Part shown: positions 52,197 to 62,205 of the stretch, one piece after another
How the letters are laid out: each line of letters opens with the position of its first letter
Numbering within the stretch: the stretch's first letter is position 1
Assembly (NCBI RefSeq): GCF_002222635.1
Contig: NZ_CP022415.1
Span: forward strand, 1,426,001 to 1,490,000
DNA length: 64,000 bases
DNA from: Pseudosulfitobacter pseudonitzschiae
GTDB lineage: Bacteria > Pseudomonadota > Alphaproteobacteria > Rhodobacterales > Rhodobacteraceae
Direction of reading: 5' to 3'
Program-made: the position numbers and the translations under genes
Notes under the pieces: model-generated
The model's input: the letters and a program-made list of their open reading frames with translations, nothing else
Told to the model about the DNA's origin: nothing
Databases searched by the model: none

Positions 52197-54658
52197 TGAT
52201 GCGCACCCTTTCCATTCTCTTGACAGCGTTGTTTCTGGCGCTGGGGTCTGTGGCTGCCGTATCACCTGTTTGGGCACAGCAGACTGCAGCCAACGCGCCG
52301 GATTATTCCGAATGGGAAGTGGTTGCCACACGGGCTGAAGAGGCCGTTGAATCCGCGCAAGCGTCGGACAGTGCGCTGACAACATTGCGGTCGCAAATCG
52401 CTGACTGGCGCGGTGAGTTTCAGACGCAACTGTCCGGCAACGACAGCCGAATTGCGACTTTGCGCGACCAGTTGGCAGCCTTGGGCGAGCCACCCGCCGA
52501 TGGCGAGGGCGAAGAGGCACCCGAGATTGCGCAGCGCCGGGCCGAGTTGAACGAACAGCTGACACGACTGACCACGCCGCGCCGTTCGGCCGAAGAAGCG
52601 TTCAGCCGTGCCAATGGCATCATTTCCGAGATCGATTCGATCCTGCGTACACGTCAGGCCGACAAATTGCTCAACCGTGGACCCGCGCCGGTCAATCCGG
52701 CCCTGTGGGGCAGTGCGCTAAGCGATCTGGGCCAGTCCCTGCGCGCGGTCTGGGGCGGCACCTATCAAGCGTGGTCAACCCCCGCACGCCGCGAAGAGGC
52801 GCAGAACAACCTGCCGCTGGTGTTGGTGCTTGTGGCGCTGGCGGCTGTGCTTTTGGCGCGCTCGCGCACATGGAGCGAACAGGTTGCCGTGCGTCTGGCG
52901 CGACGTGACACACAGGCGCGCAGCGAATTTGCCGGATTTGTCGTGTCGCTGGGACAGATTATTTTCCCGCTGCTGGGCATTTATGCGCTGATCCGTGCGC
53001 TTGGGGCCACCCAGCTTTATGGCCCGCGCGGCGCGTTGTTTTTGCAGGTGCTGCCTGCGATGGGTATTTGCGTCTTTTTCGCCCGCTGGATCGGCAGCCG
53101 CATCTTTCCCGCAGCCCATGAGGTTAACAGCCCACTGGGTTTGAACGACGTGCGCCGCACCGAGGGGCGGCTTTATTCGATGCTGCTGGGCATCCTGCTG
53201 GCGGCCAACCTGCTGGTCATGAACCTGTCAGACTTTGACCGCTTTACTGCCGCTGCCGACAATGTCCTGTCGTTTCCGCTGATCGTGCTGGCCAGTGTGC
53301 TGACCTTTCGTGTGGGGCAATTGTTGCGCCACCACGACGCCGCCTTGGGCGGCAGTTCGCTGACCGAGGAAAACGCCTATCGCAACCGGCTGGTGTCGCT
53401 GCTGGGGCAGGCGGCAATGCTGGTGTCTGTCGTGGCGCCACTGCTGGCAGCCGCAGGCTATGTCACCGCCTCCGAGGCGCTGATCTATCCCGCGATCCTG
53501 TCGCTGGCGCTGTTCGCCACTATCGCCCTGCTGCAAGAAGCGGTGAACAACGCCTATGCGTTCTTCTCCAAGTCCCCGACCGGTGCCATCGGTCTGATGC
53601 CGACGCTGATCGGCTTTGTGCTGTTGCTGGCCTCGGTGCCGCTGTTTGCGCTGATCTGGGGCGCGCGGGTGACCGATCTGACCGAACTGTGGGCACGCGC
53701 ACGGGCGGGCATCGCCATCGGCGACACTACGCTGTCACCGGGGTCTTTTGTAACGCTGATCGTGGTGTTCGTGGCCGGCATGTTCCTGACCCGCGCGCTG
53801 CAGGGTACGTTGAAGACATCGGTTCTGCCCAAGACCAAGATTGATCCGGGCGGCCAGATCGCAATGGTCTCGGGTGTGGGCTATGTCGGTATTTTTCTGG
53901 CCGCTTTGGTGGCGATCACCTCGGCGGGGATTGATCTGTCATCGCTGGCCATCGTTGCCGGTGCACTGTCCGTGGGTATCGGTTTTGGTCTGCAAAACAT
54001 CGTCAGCAACTTTGTCTCGGGAATCATCCTGTTGATCGAACGCCCGATTTCGGAAGGCGACTGGATCGAGGTTGGCGGTCAGCAGGGCTATGTCCGCGAT
54101 ATATCCGTACGCTCGACGCGGATCGAAACCTTTGACCGCACAGATGTGATCGTGCCCAACGCCGATCTGGTCAGCGGAACAGTGACAAACTACACCCGCG
54201 GCAACACCGTGGGCCGTCTGATTTTGCAGGTTGGCGTGGCCTATGGCACCGACACCATGCGCGTTGACAACATCCTGCGCGAGATTGCGGGGGCACATCC
54301 GATGGTTTTGGCGAACCCTGCGCCCAACGTGCTTTTTATGGGGTTCGGCGCGGATGCGCTGGATTTCGAAATTCGCGCGATTTTGCGCGATGTGAACTGG
54401 GTGCTGGCGGTGCGCAACGATATGAACCACCAGATCGCTGCACGCTTCAAAGAGGAAAACATCGAGATTCCCTTTGCACAGCGCGACATCTGGCTGCGCA
54501 ATCCAGAGGCATTGCAAGGTGGCGCGCAATCGTCCGAGCCCGTCAAATCCGAACCTGTCAAAATGGCAACCGGTGCCACACCCAAGGGGCAGCCGGACGA
54601 AACGTTGAACGATTCAGATCCCGACGCGGGCGCCCCAGATACACCGGACCGTGCCTGA
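52196..54658 (+). CDS. Large MscS-family mechanosensitive channel (DUF3772 type)
   Basis: An 820-residue channel protein. A signal peptide (LLTALFLALGSVAAVSPVWA) precedes a periplasmic coiled region with many Glu and Arg (about 30-160; DUF3772-like). About ten or eleven membrane helices follow. The MscS core is near 600-760, with VGIGFGLQNIVSNFVSG in the pore helix and DWIEVGGQQGYVRDISVRSTRI in the beta domain. The C-terminus is acidic and Pro-rich. The start ATG 52196 overlaps the cysK stop (TGATG). Confidence 0.9.
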   Translation: MMRTLSILLTALFLALGSVAAVSPVWAQQTAANAPDYSEWEVVATRAEEAVESAQASDSALTTLRSQIADWRGEFQTQLSGNDSRIATLRDQLAALGEPPADGEGEEAPEIAQRRAELNEQLTRLTTPRRSAEEAFSRANGIISEIDSILRTRQADKLLNRGPAPVNPALWGSALSDLGQSLRAVWGGTYQAWSTPARREEAQNNLPLVLVLVALAAVLLARSRTWSEQVAVRLARRDTQARSEFAGFVVSLGQIIFPLLGIYALIRALGATQLYGPRGALFLQVLPAMGICVFFARWIGSRIFPAAHEVNSPLGLNDVRRTEGRLYSMLLGILLAANLLVMNLSDFDRFTAAADNVLSFPLIVLASVLTFRVGQLLRHHDAALGGSSLTEENAYRNRLVSLLGQAAMLVSVVAPLLAAAGYVTASEALIYPAILSLALFATIALLQEAVNNAYAFFSKSPTGAIGLMPTLIGFVLLLASVPLFALIWGARVTDLTELWARARAGIAIGDTTLSPGSFVTLIVVFVAGMFLTRALQGTLKTSVLPKTKIDPGGQIAMVSGVGYVGIFLAALVAITSAGIDLSSLAIVAGALSVGIGFGLQNIVSNFVSGIILLIERPISEGDWIEVGGQQGYVRDISVRSTRIETFDRTDVIVPNADLVSGTVTNYTRGNTVGRLILQVGVAYGTDTMRVDNILREIAGAHPMVLANPAPNVLFMGFGADALDFEIRAILRDVNWVLAVRNDMNHQIAARFKEENIEIPFAQRDIWLRNPEALQGGAQSSEPVKSEPVKMATGATPKGQPDETLNDSDPDAGAPDTPDRA

Positions 54659-55377
54659 TGACCCACATGCTGTTTCGCGATGACGCCTATCTGCGGGACG
54701 CAGACGCACGTGTGGTGGCCCATACCCCAGAGGGGGGCGTGGTGCTGGACACCACGGTTTTCTACCCCACAGGAGGTGGACAACCCGGTGACAGCGGTGT
54801 GTTGGAGTGGGACGGCCAGCGGGTGCCCATTGCCACCACGCTCAAGGCACAAGACGACCAGATCGCCCTTGTTCCTGCCGAGCCGCAGCCGCTGCCGTGT
54901 ATCGGCACCTATGTCACGCAATCGCTGGACTGGGACCGCCGCCACCGCCACATGCGCGTGCACACGGCATTGCATCTGCTGTCGGTGGTCGTGCCCTTTG
55001 GTGTCACTGGCGGGGCGATCAGTGCCAACCACGGGCGGCTGGATTTCGACATGGCCGATGCCCCCGAAGACAGGGCAGCCATCGAAGATGCGTTAAACTA
55101 TTATGTGATGGAAGATGCGCAGGTGTCCGAAGACTGGATGAGCGCCAAAGAACTGGACGCAAACCCCAGATTGATCAAGACAATGGCCGTAAAACCGCCA
55201 CGCGGGGCAGGGCGGGTGCGGTTGGTGCGCATCGGGGACAAAGCTTCTGCCATCGACGTGCAACCCTGTGGAGGCACCCATGTGGCGCGGACCGGCGAAA
55301 TCGGCCAATTGCGTCTGGGAAAGATCGAGAAAAAGGGCCGGATGAACCGCCGCATCTACATTCATCTCGACAACTGA
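54658..55377 (+). CDS. alaX: Trans-acting alanyl-tRNA editing protein AlaX
   Basis: A 239-residue zinc protein that hydrolyses mischarged Ser-tRNA(Ala). The Zn ligands are His102 and His106 in [11 protein letters not shown], with Cys and His in [10 protein letters not shown] near 210. The N-terminal part ([18 protein letters not shown]) is the second editing signature. It overlaps the channel gene stop (TGATG), so it ends the trgA-alaX operon. A tRNA-Ser follows. Confidence 0.95.
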   Translation: MTHMLFRDDAYLRDADARVVAHTPEGGVVLDTTVFYPTGGGQPGDSGVLEWDGQRVPIATTLKAQDDQIALVPAEPQPLPCIGTYVTQSLDWDRRHRHMRVHTALHLLSVVVPFGVTGGAISANHGRLDFDMADAPEDRAAIEDALNYYVMEDAQVSEDWMSAKELDANPRLIKTMAVKPPRGAGRVRLVRIGDKASAIDVQPCGGTHVARTGEIGQLRLGKIEKKGRMNRRIYIHLDN

Positions 55378-55435
55378 CAATCTGGCCCGATTGCCTCTTG
55401 CAAACGCTGTCCGTCCCACGCTATGTCGCCCGAAC

Positions 55436-55525
55436 GGAGCGGTGGCCGAGTGGTCGAAGGCGCACGCCTGGAAAGTGTGTAGGCGGGAGACCGTCTCCAG
55501 GGTTCGAATCCCTGTCGCTCCGCCA
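55436..55525 (+). tRNA. tRNA-Ser (GGA)
   Basis: A 90-base class II tRNA from GGAGCGG to TCGCTCCGCCA with encoded CCA. The anticodon loop CTGGAAA gives GGA. The long variable arm pairs GGCGGGAGACCGTC. A terminator follows at 55551. Confidence 0.95.
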
Positions 55526-55550
55526 TCATGCCTTTTTGTTGGGTTTGAAT

Positions 55551-55573
55551 GGGCCGCCTTTGGCGGCCTTTTT
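55551..55573 (+). terminator. Rho-independent terminator of tRNA-Ser
   Basis: GGCCGCC pairs with GGCGGCC around TTT, followed by TTTTT. It lies 26 bases after the tRNA. Bases 55574-55788 show nothing further that I can name. Confidence 0.9.
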
Positions 55574-55788
55574 GCCGCGCGGCGTAAGGCTTTGAGCGCT
55601 CGGCCCTATGCTGGCCAAGCCGCCGCACATCGAAAATTCGGTTGGCATACATTGCGGGGTTAAAGCGCGTTCTTCAGCCCTTTGATTACCTTCCGGTCAC
55701 GTTGTTGATCACGGGCAAACGGCGAATGCCTTTGTCAGCAGAGGGATAGATTGGTGGCCCTGTGCAAGATCACATGACCACCAGTTGT

Positions 55789-57468
55789 TCACTGGGCGTA
55801 GAAGGTCACCTGACCATCGCAGACAGTCATCACTGCACGGGCCTGTGTGATGTCGGCGGGGTCCAGCGTGGTCACATCATGGCTGAGGATTGCCACATCG
55901 GCCATCATGCCTGCCTTGAGCTTGCCCTTGCGATCTTCGTTGAACTCGACCCATGCGTTGTCGCGGGTATAGCTGGCCAGCGTGTCGGTCAGGCTTTGCG
56001 TCTGGTTGCGCCACTTCGGCCCCAGATCCATAGGTGCGATCGCGGCCTTGATATTGTCCATGACGCTGATCGGGATCACCGGCCAGTCGGTCGAAAAGAT
56101 CACTGCCGCCCCCGTGTCGCGGATGTCCTGCCAGGCATAGGCGCCGGCGATCTGGTCGTCGTGCAAATATTGCCCCACGCCGCTGGGTGGAAAGATATGA
56201 CCGCGCGGCGCATGGCCGGGCTGGATCGACGCCACAATGCCCAACCCGGCCAGACGCGGGATGTCATCGGTGTGCATGACCTCAAGGTGTTCAATGCGGT
56301 GGCGGCTGTCGCGCGCACCGTTGGCCTTTTGTGCAGCCTCATAGGCGTCGATGGTGCGCCGCACGCCTGCGTCACCGATTGCATGAACCGCGATCTGGAA
56401 ACCCAGTCGGTCTGCCTCGACAGCGCAGGCGACAAAATGCTCTTGGGTGAACACTTCATCGCCGGTGTTGCCATCTGCACCCAGATCGCCGGGATAGGGG
56501 CGCAGCATCAGCGCTGTGCCGCTTTCGATCACCCCGTCGATAAACATTTTCACACGGTTGCACCGCAGTTTATCGCCCTGAAAACGCGCGCGCATTTCCG
56601 GCGCGTCGCGGGTCATCCGGTCAAGCGGGTCGGTGCCTTTCATGTGAAAGGGCACTTCGCAACGGCACAGCAGGCGGCCTTCGGTCTCAAGCTCGCTCAG
56701 CAGTTCCAATTGGTAGGTATTGCCATCCATCAAATGCAGGCTGGTGATGCCCTGTTCGGCGCAATGTTTCAGGCCGGCCTCGATGACATCCTTGTCCATC
56801 TCGCGCTGGTCTTTGGTGGCGGGAGGCACCGGATCTTTGCCGGTGGTCAGCCCCATCATCTCGCGGCCTGCGTGGCGCGTCATCGCAAGGATCGGACCAT
56901 AGGCGCCGGGTTCCAGAAGCTCGCCACTGGCCAGTCCGTCATCCGCCATCACGATCTGCGATCCGGCATCGACAGTGCCACCCTGCAGCAACCCCGCCGC
57001 CTTGAGGGCAGCGGTATTGGCCCAGACGGTGTGGTGATCGGGCGCAAACATTGCCAAGGGGCGGTCGGGCAGGATCGTATCAAGATCATGGCGCGTCAGC
57101 GTGTGGCCGGTGCCAAGGATGCCGTAGTCAGCCATCACACAGAACACCAGCGCGTCATCAGGATTGGCATCGGCATAGGGCACGATCGCCTGCTTCATTT
57201 CGTCCAAGCCATTTACACCATAAAGGCTGAGTTGCGACAGTTCGACCGAGCCGCCGAACAGATGCACGTGACTGTCGATAAAGCCCGGCAGCACGGTGCC
57301 GCCTTTGGCGTCGATCATACGGGTGTCGTCATTGCCCAACCCCTTGACCATAGCATCATCGCCAATGGCGGTGATCCGTCCATTGGAAATGGCCAAGGCC
57401 TGTGCCTGCGGCAGATCGGGGTCAAAGGTGATCAGGTGGCCATTGTAGATGATGATGTCAGCAGTCAT
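55789..57468 (-). CDS. YtcJ-like amidohydrolase
   Basis: A 559-residue metal-dependent hydrolase of the amidohydrolase_3 (YtcJ) family. Metal ligands sit in GFIDSHVHLFGGS near 70, the IAVHAIGDAGVRR segment, HRIEHLEVMH and FSTDWPV. The ATG at 57468 gives the family start (MTADIIIYNGHLITFD). It lacks a signal peptide. It lies next to a PotABCD-like ABC importer, so it may hydrolyse an amide or carbamate taken up by that importer. A terminator stands between it and the binding-protein gene, so only read-through would join them. Confidence 0.92.
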   Translation of the reverse strand: MTADIIIYNGHLITFDPDLPQAQALAISNGRITAIGDDAMVKGLGNDDTRMIDAKGGTVLPGFIDSHVHLFGGSVELSQLSLYGVNGLDEMKQAIVPYADANPDDALVFCVMADYGILGTGHTLTRHDLDTILPDRPLAMFAPDHHTVWANTAALKAAGLLQGGTVDAGSQIVMADDGLASGELLEPGAYGPILAMTRHAGREMMGLTTGKDPVPPATKDQREMDKDVIEAGLKHCAEQGITSLHLMDGNTYQLELLSELETEGRLLCRCEVPFHMKGTDPLDRMTRDAPEMRARFQGDKLRCNRVKMFIDGVIESGTALMLRPYPGDLGADGNTGDEVFTQEHFVACAVEADRLGFQIAVHAIGDAGVRRTIDAYEAAQKANGARDSRHRIEHLEVMHTDDIPRLAGLGIVASIQPGHAPRGHIFPPSGVGQYLHDDQIAGAYAWQDIRDTGAAVIFSTDWPVIPISVMDNIKAAIAPMDLGPKWRNQTQSLTDTLASYTRDNAWVEFNEDRKGKLKAGMMADVAILSHDVTTLDPADITQARAVMTVCDGQVTFYAQ

Positions 57469-57481
57469 GTGCGCCTCGTAA

Positions 57482-57515
57482 AAGAAAAACGCGGCCCCCA
57501 TTATGAGGGGCCGCG
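57482..57515 (-). terminator. Rho-independent terminator between the binding-protein and amidohydrolase genes
   Basis: Minus-strand CGCGGCCCC pairs with GGGGCCGCG around a short loop and is followed by TTTTTCTTTT. It lies just past the stop of the PotD-like gene. Confidence 0.9.
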
Positions 57516-57525
57516 CGGGGTTTGC

Positions 57526-58551
57526 TTATTTCAGAAGTTCTGTCCAGATCGCTGTATACAGCTTGGTCGCTGCGGGCGAGCAAGTGCGGGCGATATATGC
57601 GGCACCCTTCAACTCCTCGGGGACCACAACTTCGGGCGCTGTTTTCATGTCCGCCGGCAGAAATTCTTCCGAGCCCGCGATGCCGTTGGCATAACGTGCA
57701 AATGTCGACAACATGGCCGCGTTTTCGGGGTCCATGATGAAGTTCAGGAAGGTCTTGGCGTTGTCGACGTTCTGGGCGTCGGCAAGAATGGCCGCGTTGT
57801 CCATCCAGACCGGATAACCTTCTTGCGGATAGCCAAATGCGATGTCCGCATTTTCAACCCGTGCACGGAACGACGCGCCGTTCCAGTTCACACCGGCGGA
57901 CAGATCGCCCTTGGCGAATTTTTCGATATTGCCATAGTCCATCGACAGCCAGAACGGCTTGGCCGCTTGCATGACGTCGCGGACTTTCATCAGCGTTTCT
58001 TTGTCTTCGGTACATTGTTCGCCACCGACATAGTGGATCGCCATGCCCATCACGTCGTTCATTTCGGGAACCACGTTGATCTTGCCTTTCAACTCTTCGG
58101 GCGGATCAAAGATCACGGCAGCGGTGTTGATGTCGCCACCATAGACGGCGGTGTTCACAGTCACACCCACGGTGCCCCATTGCCACGGCACGGTGTAATT
58201 GCGGCCGGGGTCAAACTCCACATCAACCCACTGCGGGTCCATGTTCTTGAAGTTTTCCATTTCGTTGGGTTTGGATTCCATCAGCAGACCTTCTTTGATG
58301 AAGATCGGCACGTAAGTTCCTGATGGAACGACAATATCAAATCCGTGGCCACCAGCTTTGATCTTGGCCAATGCAGTATCGTTGCTGTCGTAATCGGTGA
58401 TCGTCACCTTGATGCCGGTTTCGGCTTCAAACTTCTCGATCATCTCGGGGCTGGTGTAGTTACCCCAGTTGTAGATATTCAGCGTGCCCTCGGCAAAAGC
58501 CGGGCTGCTGATCGCCATCAAGGCGGCGATGCTTGTCAGTGTCTTTTTCAT
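57526..58551 (-). CDS. PotD/PotF-like periplasmic binding protein
   Basis: A 341-residue extracellular binding protein. Signal peptide residues 1-20 ([20 protein letters not shown]). The mature chain starts [22 protein letters not shown], the family hallmark of polyamine-binding proteins, with [24 protein letters not shown] and [12 protein letters not shown]. It delivers ligand to the PotB/PotC pair. The ligand may be a polyamine or a related amine, perhaps the source of the amide substrate for the amidohydrolase. Confidence 0.93.
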   Translation of the reverse strand: MKKTLTSIAALMAISSPAFAEGTLNIYNWGNYTSPEMIEKFEAETGIKVTITDYDSNDTALAKIKAGGHGFDIVVPSGTYVPIFIKEGLLMESKPNEMENFKNMDPQWVDVEFDPGRNYTVPWQWGTVGVTVNTAVYGGDINTAAVIFDPPEELKGKINVVPEMNDVMGMAIHYVGGEQCTEDKETLMKVRDVMQAAKPFWLSMDYGNIEKFAKGDLSAGVNWNGASFRARVENADIAFGYPQEGYPVWMDNAAILADAQNVDNAKTFLNFIMDPENAAMLSTFARYANGIAGSEEFLPADMKTAPEVVVPEELKGAAYIARTCSPAATKLYTAIWTELLK

Positions 58552-58581
58552 TTTCAGACTCCCAGTTGGTGTTTTTATGGT

Positions 58582-59382
58582 TCAGGTCTTTAGTTTGCTG
58601 AGCGCGGTAAAGGCGACGACCATCGTCACCGAAATCCCCAGCAGGACGGTCGAGATCGCGTTGACCTCGGGCGTTACGACGCGGCGCAATTGCCCCAGCA
58701 TATAAGTGGGAAGCGTATCTTGCCCGGCAGATTTTACAAACTCCGTGATCACCACGTCGTCCAGACTGATCACGAATGCCAGCATCGCCCCCGCAAGGAT
58801 ACCTGGCCACAGTTGCGGCAGGGTAATGCGCGTAAAGACACGGAAAGGCGGCGCATAAAGATCGGCGGCGGCCTGTTCCAGCGCCAGATCCATCCCGATC
58901 AGCCGCGCACGGATCGGCAGATAGGCAAAGGGGATGCAGAACGCGGTGTGGGCAATGATCAGGTACAAAAGGCCGGTGTACCCCGTGGCCACCTTGATCA
59001 TCGCAAAGAAGATCAACAGCGCCACGGCGGTTACAATCTCGGGCACCATCAGTGGTTGGTTGATCATGGCAAAGACCACCGACTGACCTTTAAACTTCCG
59101 CGTGCGGGTGGTGGCAAGGGCAGCCAGAACCGCCAGCGTGGTTGAAATGCCTGAGGCCCAGAAGGCGATGACCAGACTGCGCACGGTGGCCTCTTGTACC
59201 TGTTGGTTGTCCCAAGCAGAGACATACCAGCGCCAAGAGAAACCTTCCCAGATCGCGATCGAGGTGCCGGAGTTGAACGAATAGATCACCAGCAGAAAAA
59301 TCGGCATGTAAAGCAGCACGAAAGTGACCGCCGCGATCGTCTTGAACCCCGGCATATGTTGAATATCAAAGCGTTTAGCCAT
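58582..59382 (-). CDS. PotC-like ABC permease
   Basis: A 266-residue inner-membrane permease with about six helices. The EAA-like coupling loop is EQAAADLYAPPFRVFTRITLPQLWPGI. ATG 59382 overlaps the PotB-like stop by 8 bases and fits the family N-terminus; the longer frame to 59415 does not. It forms the channel with the PotB-like protein. Confidence 0.93.
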   Translation of the reverse strand: MAKRFDIQHMPGFKTIAAVTFVLLYMPIFLLVIYSFNSGTSIAIWEGFSWRWYVSAWDNQQVQEATVRSLVIAFWASGISTTLAVLAALATTRTRKFKGQSVVFAMINQPLMVPEIVTAVALLIFFAMIKVATGYTGLLYLIIAHTAFCIPFAYLPIRARLIGMDLALEQAAADLYAPPFRVFTRITLPQLWPGILAGAMLAFVISLDDVVITEFVKSAGQDTLPTYMLGQLRRVVTPEVNAISTVLLGISVTMVVAFTALSKLKT

Positions 59383-60307
59383 GTCGGGGGGCCTCGTCTC
59401 CTGCGGTGCGCACATAAGCCATCAGCGCCACCATTACGATTGCAAGCAGCGTGATCGACAAGGCTGCCCCCAGCGGCCAGTTGCGGCCCTGTCCGAACTG
59501 CAACTCGATCAGGTTACCGATCATCAACTGGTTGCCGCCACCCATCACACGCGGCGTGACATAGGCACCCAACGAAGGCACAAAGACCAGAATTGACCCC
59601 GCAATTACCCCCGGTTTGACCAGCGGCAGGATGATACGCTTCAACACCCGCATCCGCGTGGCATAAAGATCATAGCCCGCCTCAACCAAGGAGAAATCCA
59701 GCCGTTCCATCGACGCATACATCGGCAGAACCATCAGCGGCAGATAGACATAGATCATGCCCACAAGGATGGAAAATTCGGTGAACAGCATCTGGATTGG
59801 CTCGTCGATGATGCCGGTCCACATCAGCAGCGTGTTCAGCGTGCCTTCGTTGCGGATCAGTTCGACGACGGCAAAGGTGCGGATCAGGATGTTGGTCCAG
59901 AACGGGATGATAATCAGCAACATCCACATATCGCGTTGGTGCTTGGGCCGTGTCGCGATGAAATAGGCGGTGGGAAAGCCAAAAACGATACAGCCCACGG
60001 TGGTCATCAGCGACAGCTTTACCGACCGCCAGAAAATCGACAGATGCGCGTCGGACCAACTAAGCGTGTCGTCAAAGATGTCGCGCTGCAAGATGACATT
60101 GAACCAAGCATCCGCAGAGGGCTGCCAGATGACGCCACCATATTCACCCGGTGTCAGGATCGAATAGACCAGCGTGATCAGCAGCGGACCAGAGGCGGCA
60201 AAGAGCAGCACCAGAAGCACCGGAGCCAGCAACAGCCAGCGCACGCGGCTGGCGCGTTTTTCAACGTCGTTGGCAAGCGGCGTGGCGGGGTGAGAGATAT
60301 CTGTCAT
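59375..60307 (-). CDS. PotB-like ABC permease
   Basis: A 310-residue permease with about six helices. The coupling motif is EAGYDLYATRMRVLKRIILPLVKPGVI near 210. It has a short hydrophilic N-terminus (MTDISHPATPLANDVEKRAS) before TM1. It is encoded just after the ATPase (1-base gap) and overlaps the PotC-like gene. Confidence 0.93.
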   Translation of the reverse strand: MTDISHPATPLANDVEKRASRVRWLLLAPVLLVLLFAASGPLLITLVYSILTPGEYGGVIWQPSADAWFNVILQRDIFDDTLSWSDAHLSIFWRSVKLSLMTTVGCIVFGFPTAYFIATRPKHQRDMWMLLIIIPFWTNILIRTFAVVELIRNEGTLNTLLMWTGIIDEPIQMLFTEFSILVGMIYVYLPLMVLPMYASMERLDFSLVEAGYDLYATRMRVLKRIILPLVKPGVIAGSILVFVPSLGAYVTPRVMGGGNQLMIGNLIELQFGQGRNWPLGAALSITLLAIVMVALMAYVRTAGDEAPRHG

Positions 60308-60308
60308 A

Positions 60309-61388
60309 TCAGTCTCTCAGAACCTGCCCGACACCGGGCGCAAAGTGGATGCCAATACGATCGCCTGTGGCAAAGCCGGCGGTCTCGTCGGGGCGGTTCT
60401 GGCGGCGCACAACAAAGCCTGTGCCGTCGTCCAGAGCGATATGGTAATGGGTGTCAGTGCCGAAATAGACGATCTCGGACAGCGTTCCTGGCAGCAACCC
60501 GTCGGCTTCGGTTGCAATGCTGGCGTGTTCGGGGCGCACGGCCAATGTCACTTTGCCCTGCATGGATTCACCCTCTGGCATCCGCGCGGTGATCGTCTTG
60601 CCCGACGACAGGGTCACATCAGCTTCGGCACCATTGTTCGTGGCGACGTGCGCGGGGACAAAATTCGTGTCCCCGATGAAATCCGCCACAAAGCGTTCGG
60701 CGGGATGGTCATAGATGGCACGTGGCCCGCCGATCTGGCGAATGGTGCCCGCGCTCATCACCGCGATGCGGTCGGACATGGTCAGCGCTTCTTCCTGATC
60801 ATGGGTGACAAAGATAAAGGTGATGCCAGTTTCCATTTGCAGGCGTTTAAGCTCCAGCTGCATGTCCTTGCGCAGCTTGAAGTCCAAGGCGCTTAGCGGT
60901 TCGTCCAGCAGCAAAACCTTGGGGCGCGGCGCCAGCGCGCGGGCCAACGCCACCCGCTGCTGCTGGCCGCCGGAAATCTGGCCGGTCTGGCGGTCGGCCA
61001 TCTGGCTCATCTTTACCAGCTCCATCATCTCGCCGACAGTTTGTTTGATCTCGTCCTTGGGCTTGCCCAGCATTTCCAGACCAAAGCCAATATTCTGCGC
61101 CACCGTCAGGTGCGGAAACAACGCATAGCTTTGAAACACCGTATTCACGGGGCGCCTGTAGGGGGGCAAGTTCGACAGGTCTTCGCCGTGCATCTTCAGA
61201 CTGCCAGAAGTGGGGTGTTCAAACCCGGCGATCATCCGCAGCAGCGTGGTTTTGCCACAGCCCGATGGCCCCAAAAGGGTGAAGAACTCATTGTCCTGAA
61301 TGTCGATACTGGCATCTGCCAACGCGACAACCTCGGGCGAGCCGGGGTAAACTTTGCGAAGGTTGCGCACACTGATTGCTGCGGTCAC
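60309..61388 (-). CDS. PotA-like ABC ATPase
   Basis: A 359-residue ATPase of the spermidine/putrescine-type importers. Walker A is GPSGCGKTT near 40, the signature [14 protein letters not shown], and Walker [18 protein letters not shown]-like domain follows ([16 protein letters not shown] onward). Translation probably starts at GTG 61388, which has GGGAGA eight bases upstream; the frame to 61499 lacks family support. It heads the operon potA-potB-potC-potD-like. Confidence 0.95.
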   Translation of the reverse strand: MTAAISVRNLRKVYPGSPEVVALADASIDIQDNEFFTLLGPSGCGKTTLLRMIAGFEHPTSGSLKMHGEDLSNLPPYRRPVNTVFQSYALFPHLTVAQNIGFGLEMLGKPKDEIKQTVGEMMELVKMSQMADRQTGQISGGQQQRVALARALAPRPKVLLLDEPLSALDFKLRKDMQLELKRLQMETGITFIFVTHDQEEALTMSDRIAVMSAGTIRQIGGPRAIYDHPAERFVADFIGDTNFVPAHVATNNGAEADVTLSSGKTITARMPEGESMQGKVTLAVRPEHASIATEADGLLPGTLSEIVYFGTDTHYHIALDDGTGFVVRRQNRPDETAGFATGDRIGIHFAPGVGQVLRD

Positions 61389-61538
61389 GTGAGTTTTCTC
61401 CCTGAGGTAGAAGTTCGTTGACTTCACCTTTTCTAAGCTATGGCTTGAGTGCGATCTTGCTTGTTGCCCCCGGCTTGATCTGAAACAAACCACCTGCATT
61501 GCGATGGTTTACCAAGCTTGAAGCACTGCACCGTACCA

Positions 61539-61550
61539 ATTTGATCAAAT
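61539..61550. promoter_or_regulatory. Candidate operator palindrome before the Pot-like operon
   Basis: ATTTGATCAAAT is a perfect 12-base palindrome. It overlaps the 3' edge of the -10 element and the likely start site. TTTGATCAAA-like sites are common for MarR-family proteins, and a marR gene ends 170 bases away, but the binder is not proven. Confidence 0.55.
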
Positions 61551-61577
61551 GTTAGACCGCAAAATTTATTTCTGCAA
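61549..61577 (-). promoter_or_regulatory. Promoter of the PotABCD-like operon
   Basis: On the minus strand TTGCAG (61577-61572) and TAACAT (61554-61549) are spaced by 17 bases. They precede the importer operon by about 160 bases. The gap 61389-61721 holds this promoter and the palindrome; nothing else in it is recognisable. Confidence 0.6.
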
Positions 61578-61721
61578 CGAGAGTCCGCGCCGAAGTCGAG
61601 ATTTTGGGACAGGGCCTCTGTCCTGCCTGATTTTGATGCAACCGCAGCAACGGACAATGGCAAGAGCAGGATCAGCCTTCGGAAGCGGCCACAAAATCAT
61701 TTCGACCTTGGGGCGGGCTGG

Positions 61722-62204
61722 TCAATCCTTTGTGGTCTGGTCCTGCTCTGTCAGATTGACCGCCATCTGCTCCAACCCCTCGCGCAGGGTCGCCATACTT
61801 TGCGGGCTCAGGCCCTTGGTCATTCGTGCCTCGTGGCGGTTCACTTCGACCTCGAGCAAGGATAACCTGCGCAGACCCTCGTCGGTCAGATAGACCCGCC
61901 GCACGCGCCGGTCTTCGGCTGCGGGCTTGCGGACCAGCCAGCCCTCGTGTGTCAGTGTTTCGATGATCGGAACCAGACTGGACCGATCGAGGAATATCGC
62001 TTCGGCCAGTCGGATTTGCGCGATGCCGGGGTTTGCAGCAATGATCTTGAGCATCCCGTAGTATCGCGGTGCGCTGCCAAAGTCTGTGATCACCTTCTCG
62101 AAGCGTTTATAGGCCAGAATCTGCAACTGCCGTATCCGAAACGACACCCGATCCTGCAAATCTTGCGGGATCAGGGCGGTGTCGGTTTCGGGCAGTGGGA
62201 ACAT
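61722..62204 (-). CDS. MarR-family regulator
   Basis: A 160-residue winged-helix protein. The DNA-binding part is YYGMLKIIAANPGIAQIRLAEAIFLDRSSLVPIIETLTHEGWLVR, with the wing in RRVRRVYLTDEG (quoted in pieces). It starts one base after the dctM stop and is therefore the third gene of dctQ-dctM-marR. Its probable targets are that operon or the importer promoter just downstream. Confidence 0.92.
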   Translation of the reverse strand: MFPLPETDTALIPQDLQDRVSFRIRQLQILAYKRFEKVITDFGSAPRYYGMLKIIAANPGIAQIRLAEAIFLDRSSLVPIIETLTHEGWLVRKPAAEDRRVRRVYLTDEGLRRLSLLEVEVNRHEARMTKGLSPQSMATLREGLEQMAVNLTEQDQTTKD

Positions 62205-62205
62205 A

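Noticed and set aside
55762-58323. 853-residue plus-strand frame opposite the amidohydrolase and binding-protein genes
   Set aside because: It is His-rich shadow sequence of two well-supported minus-strand genes.
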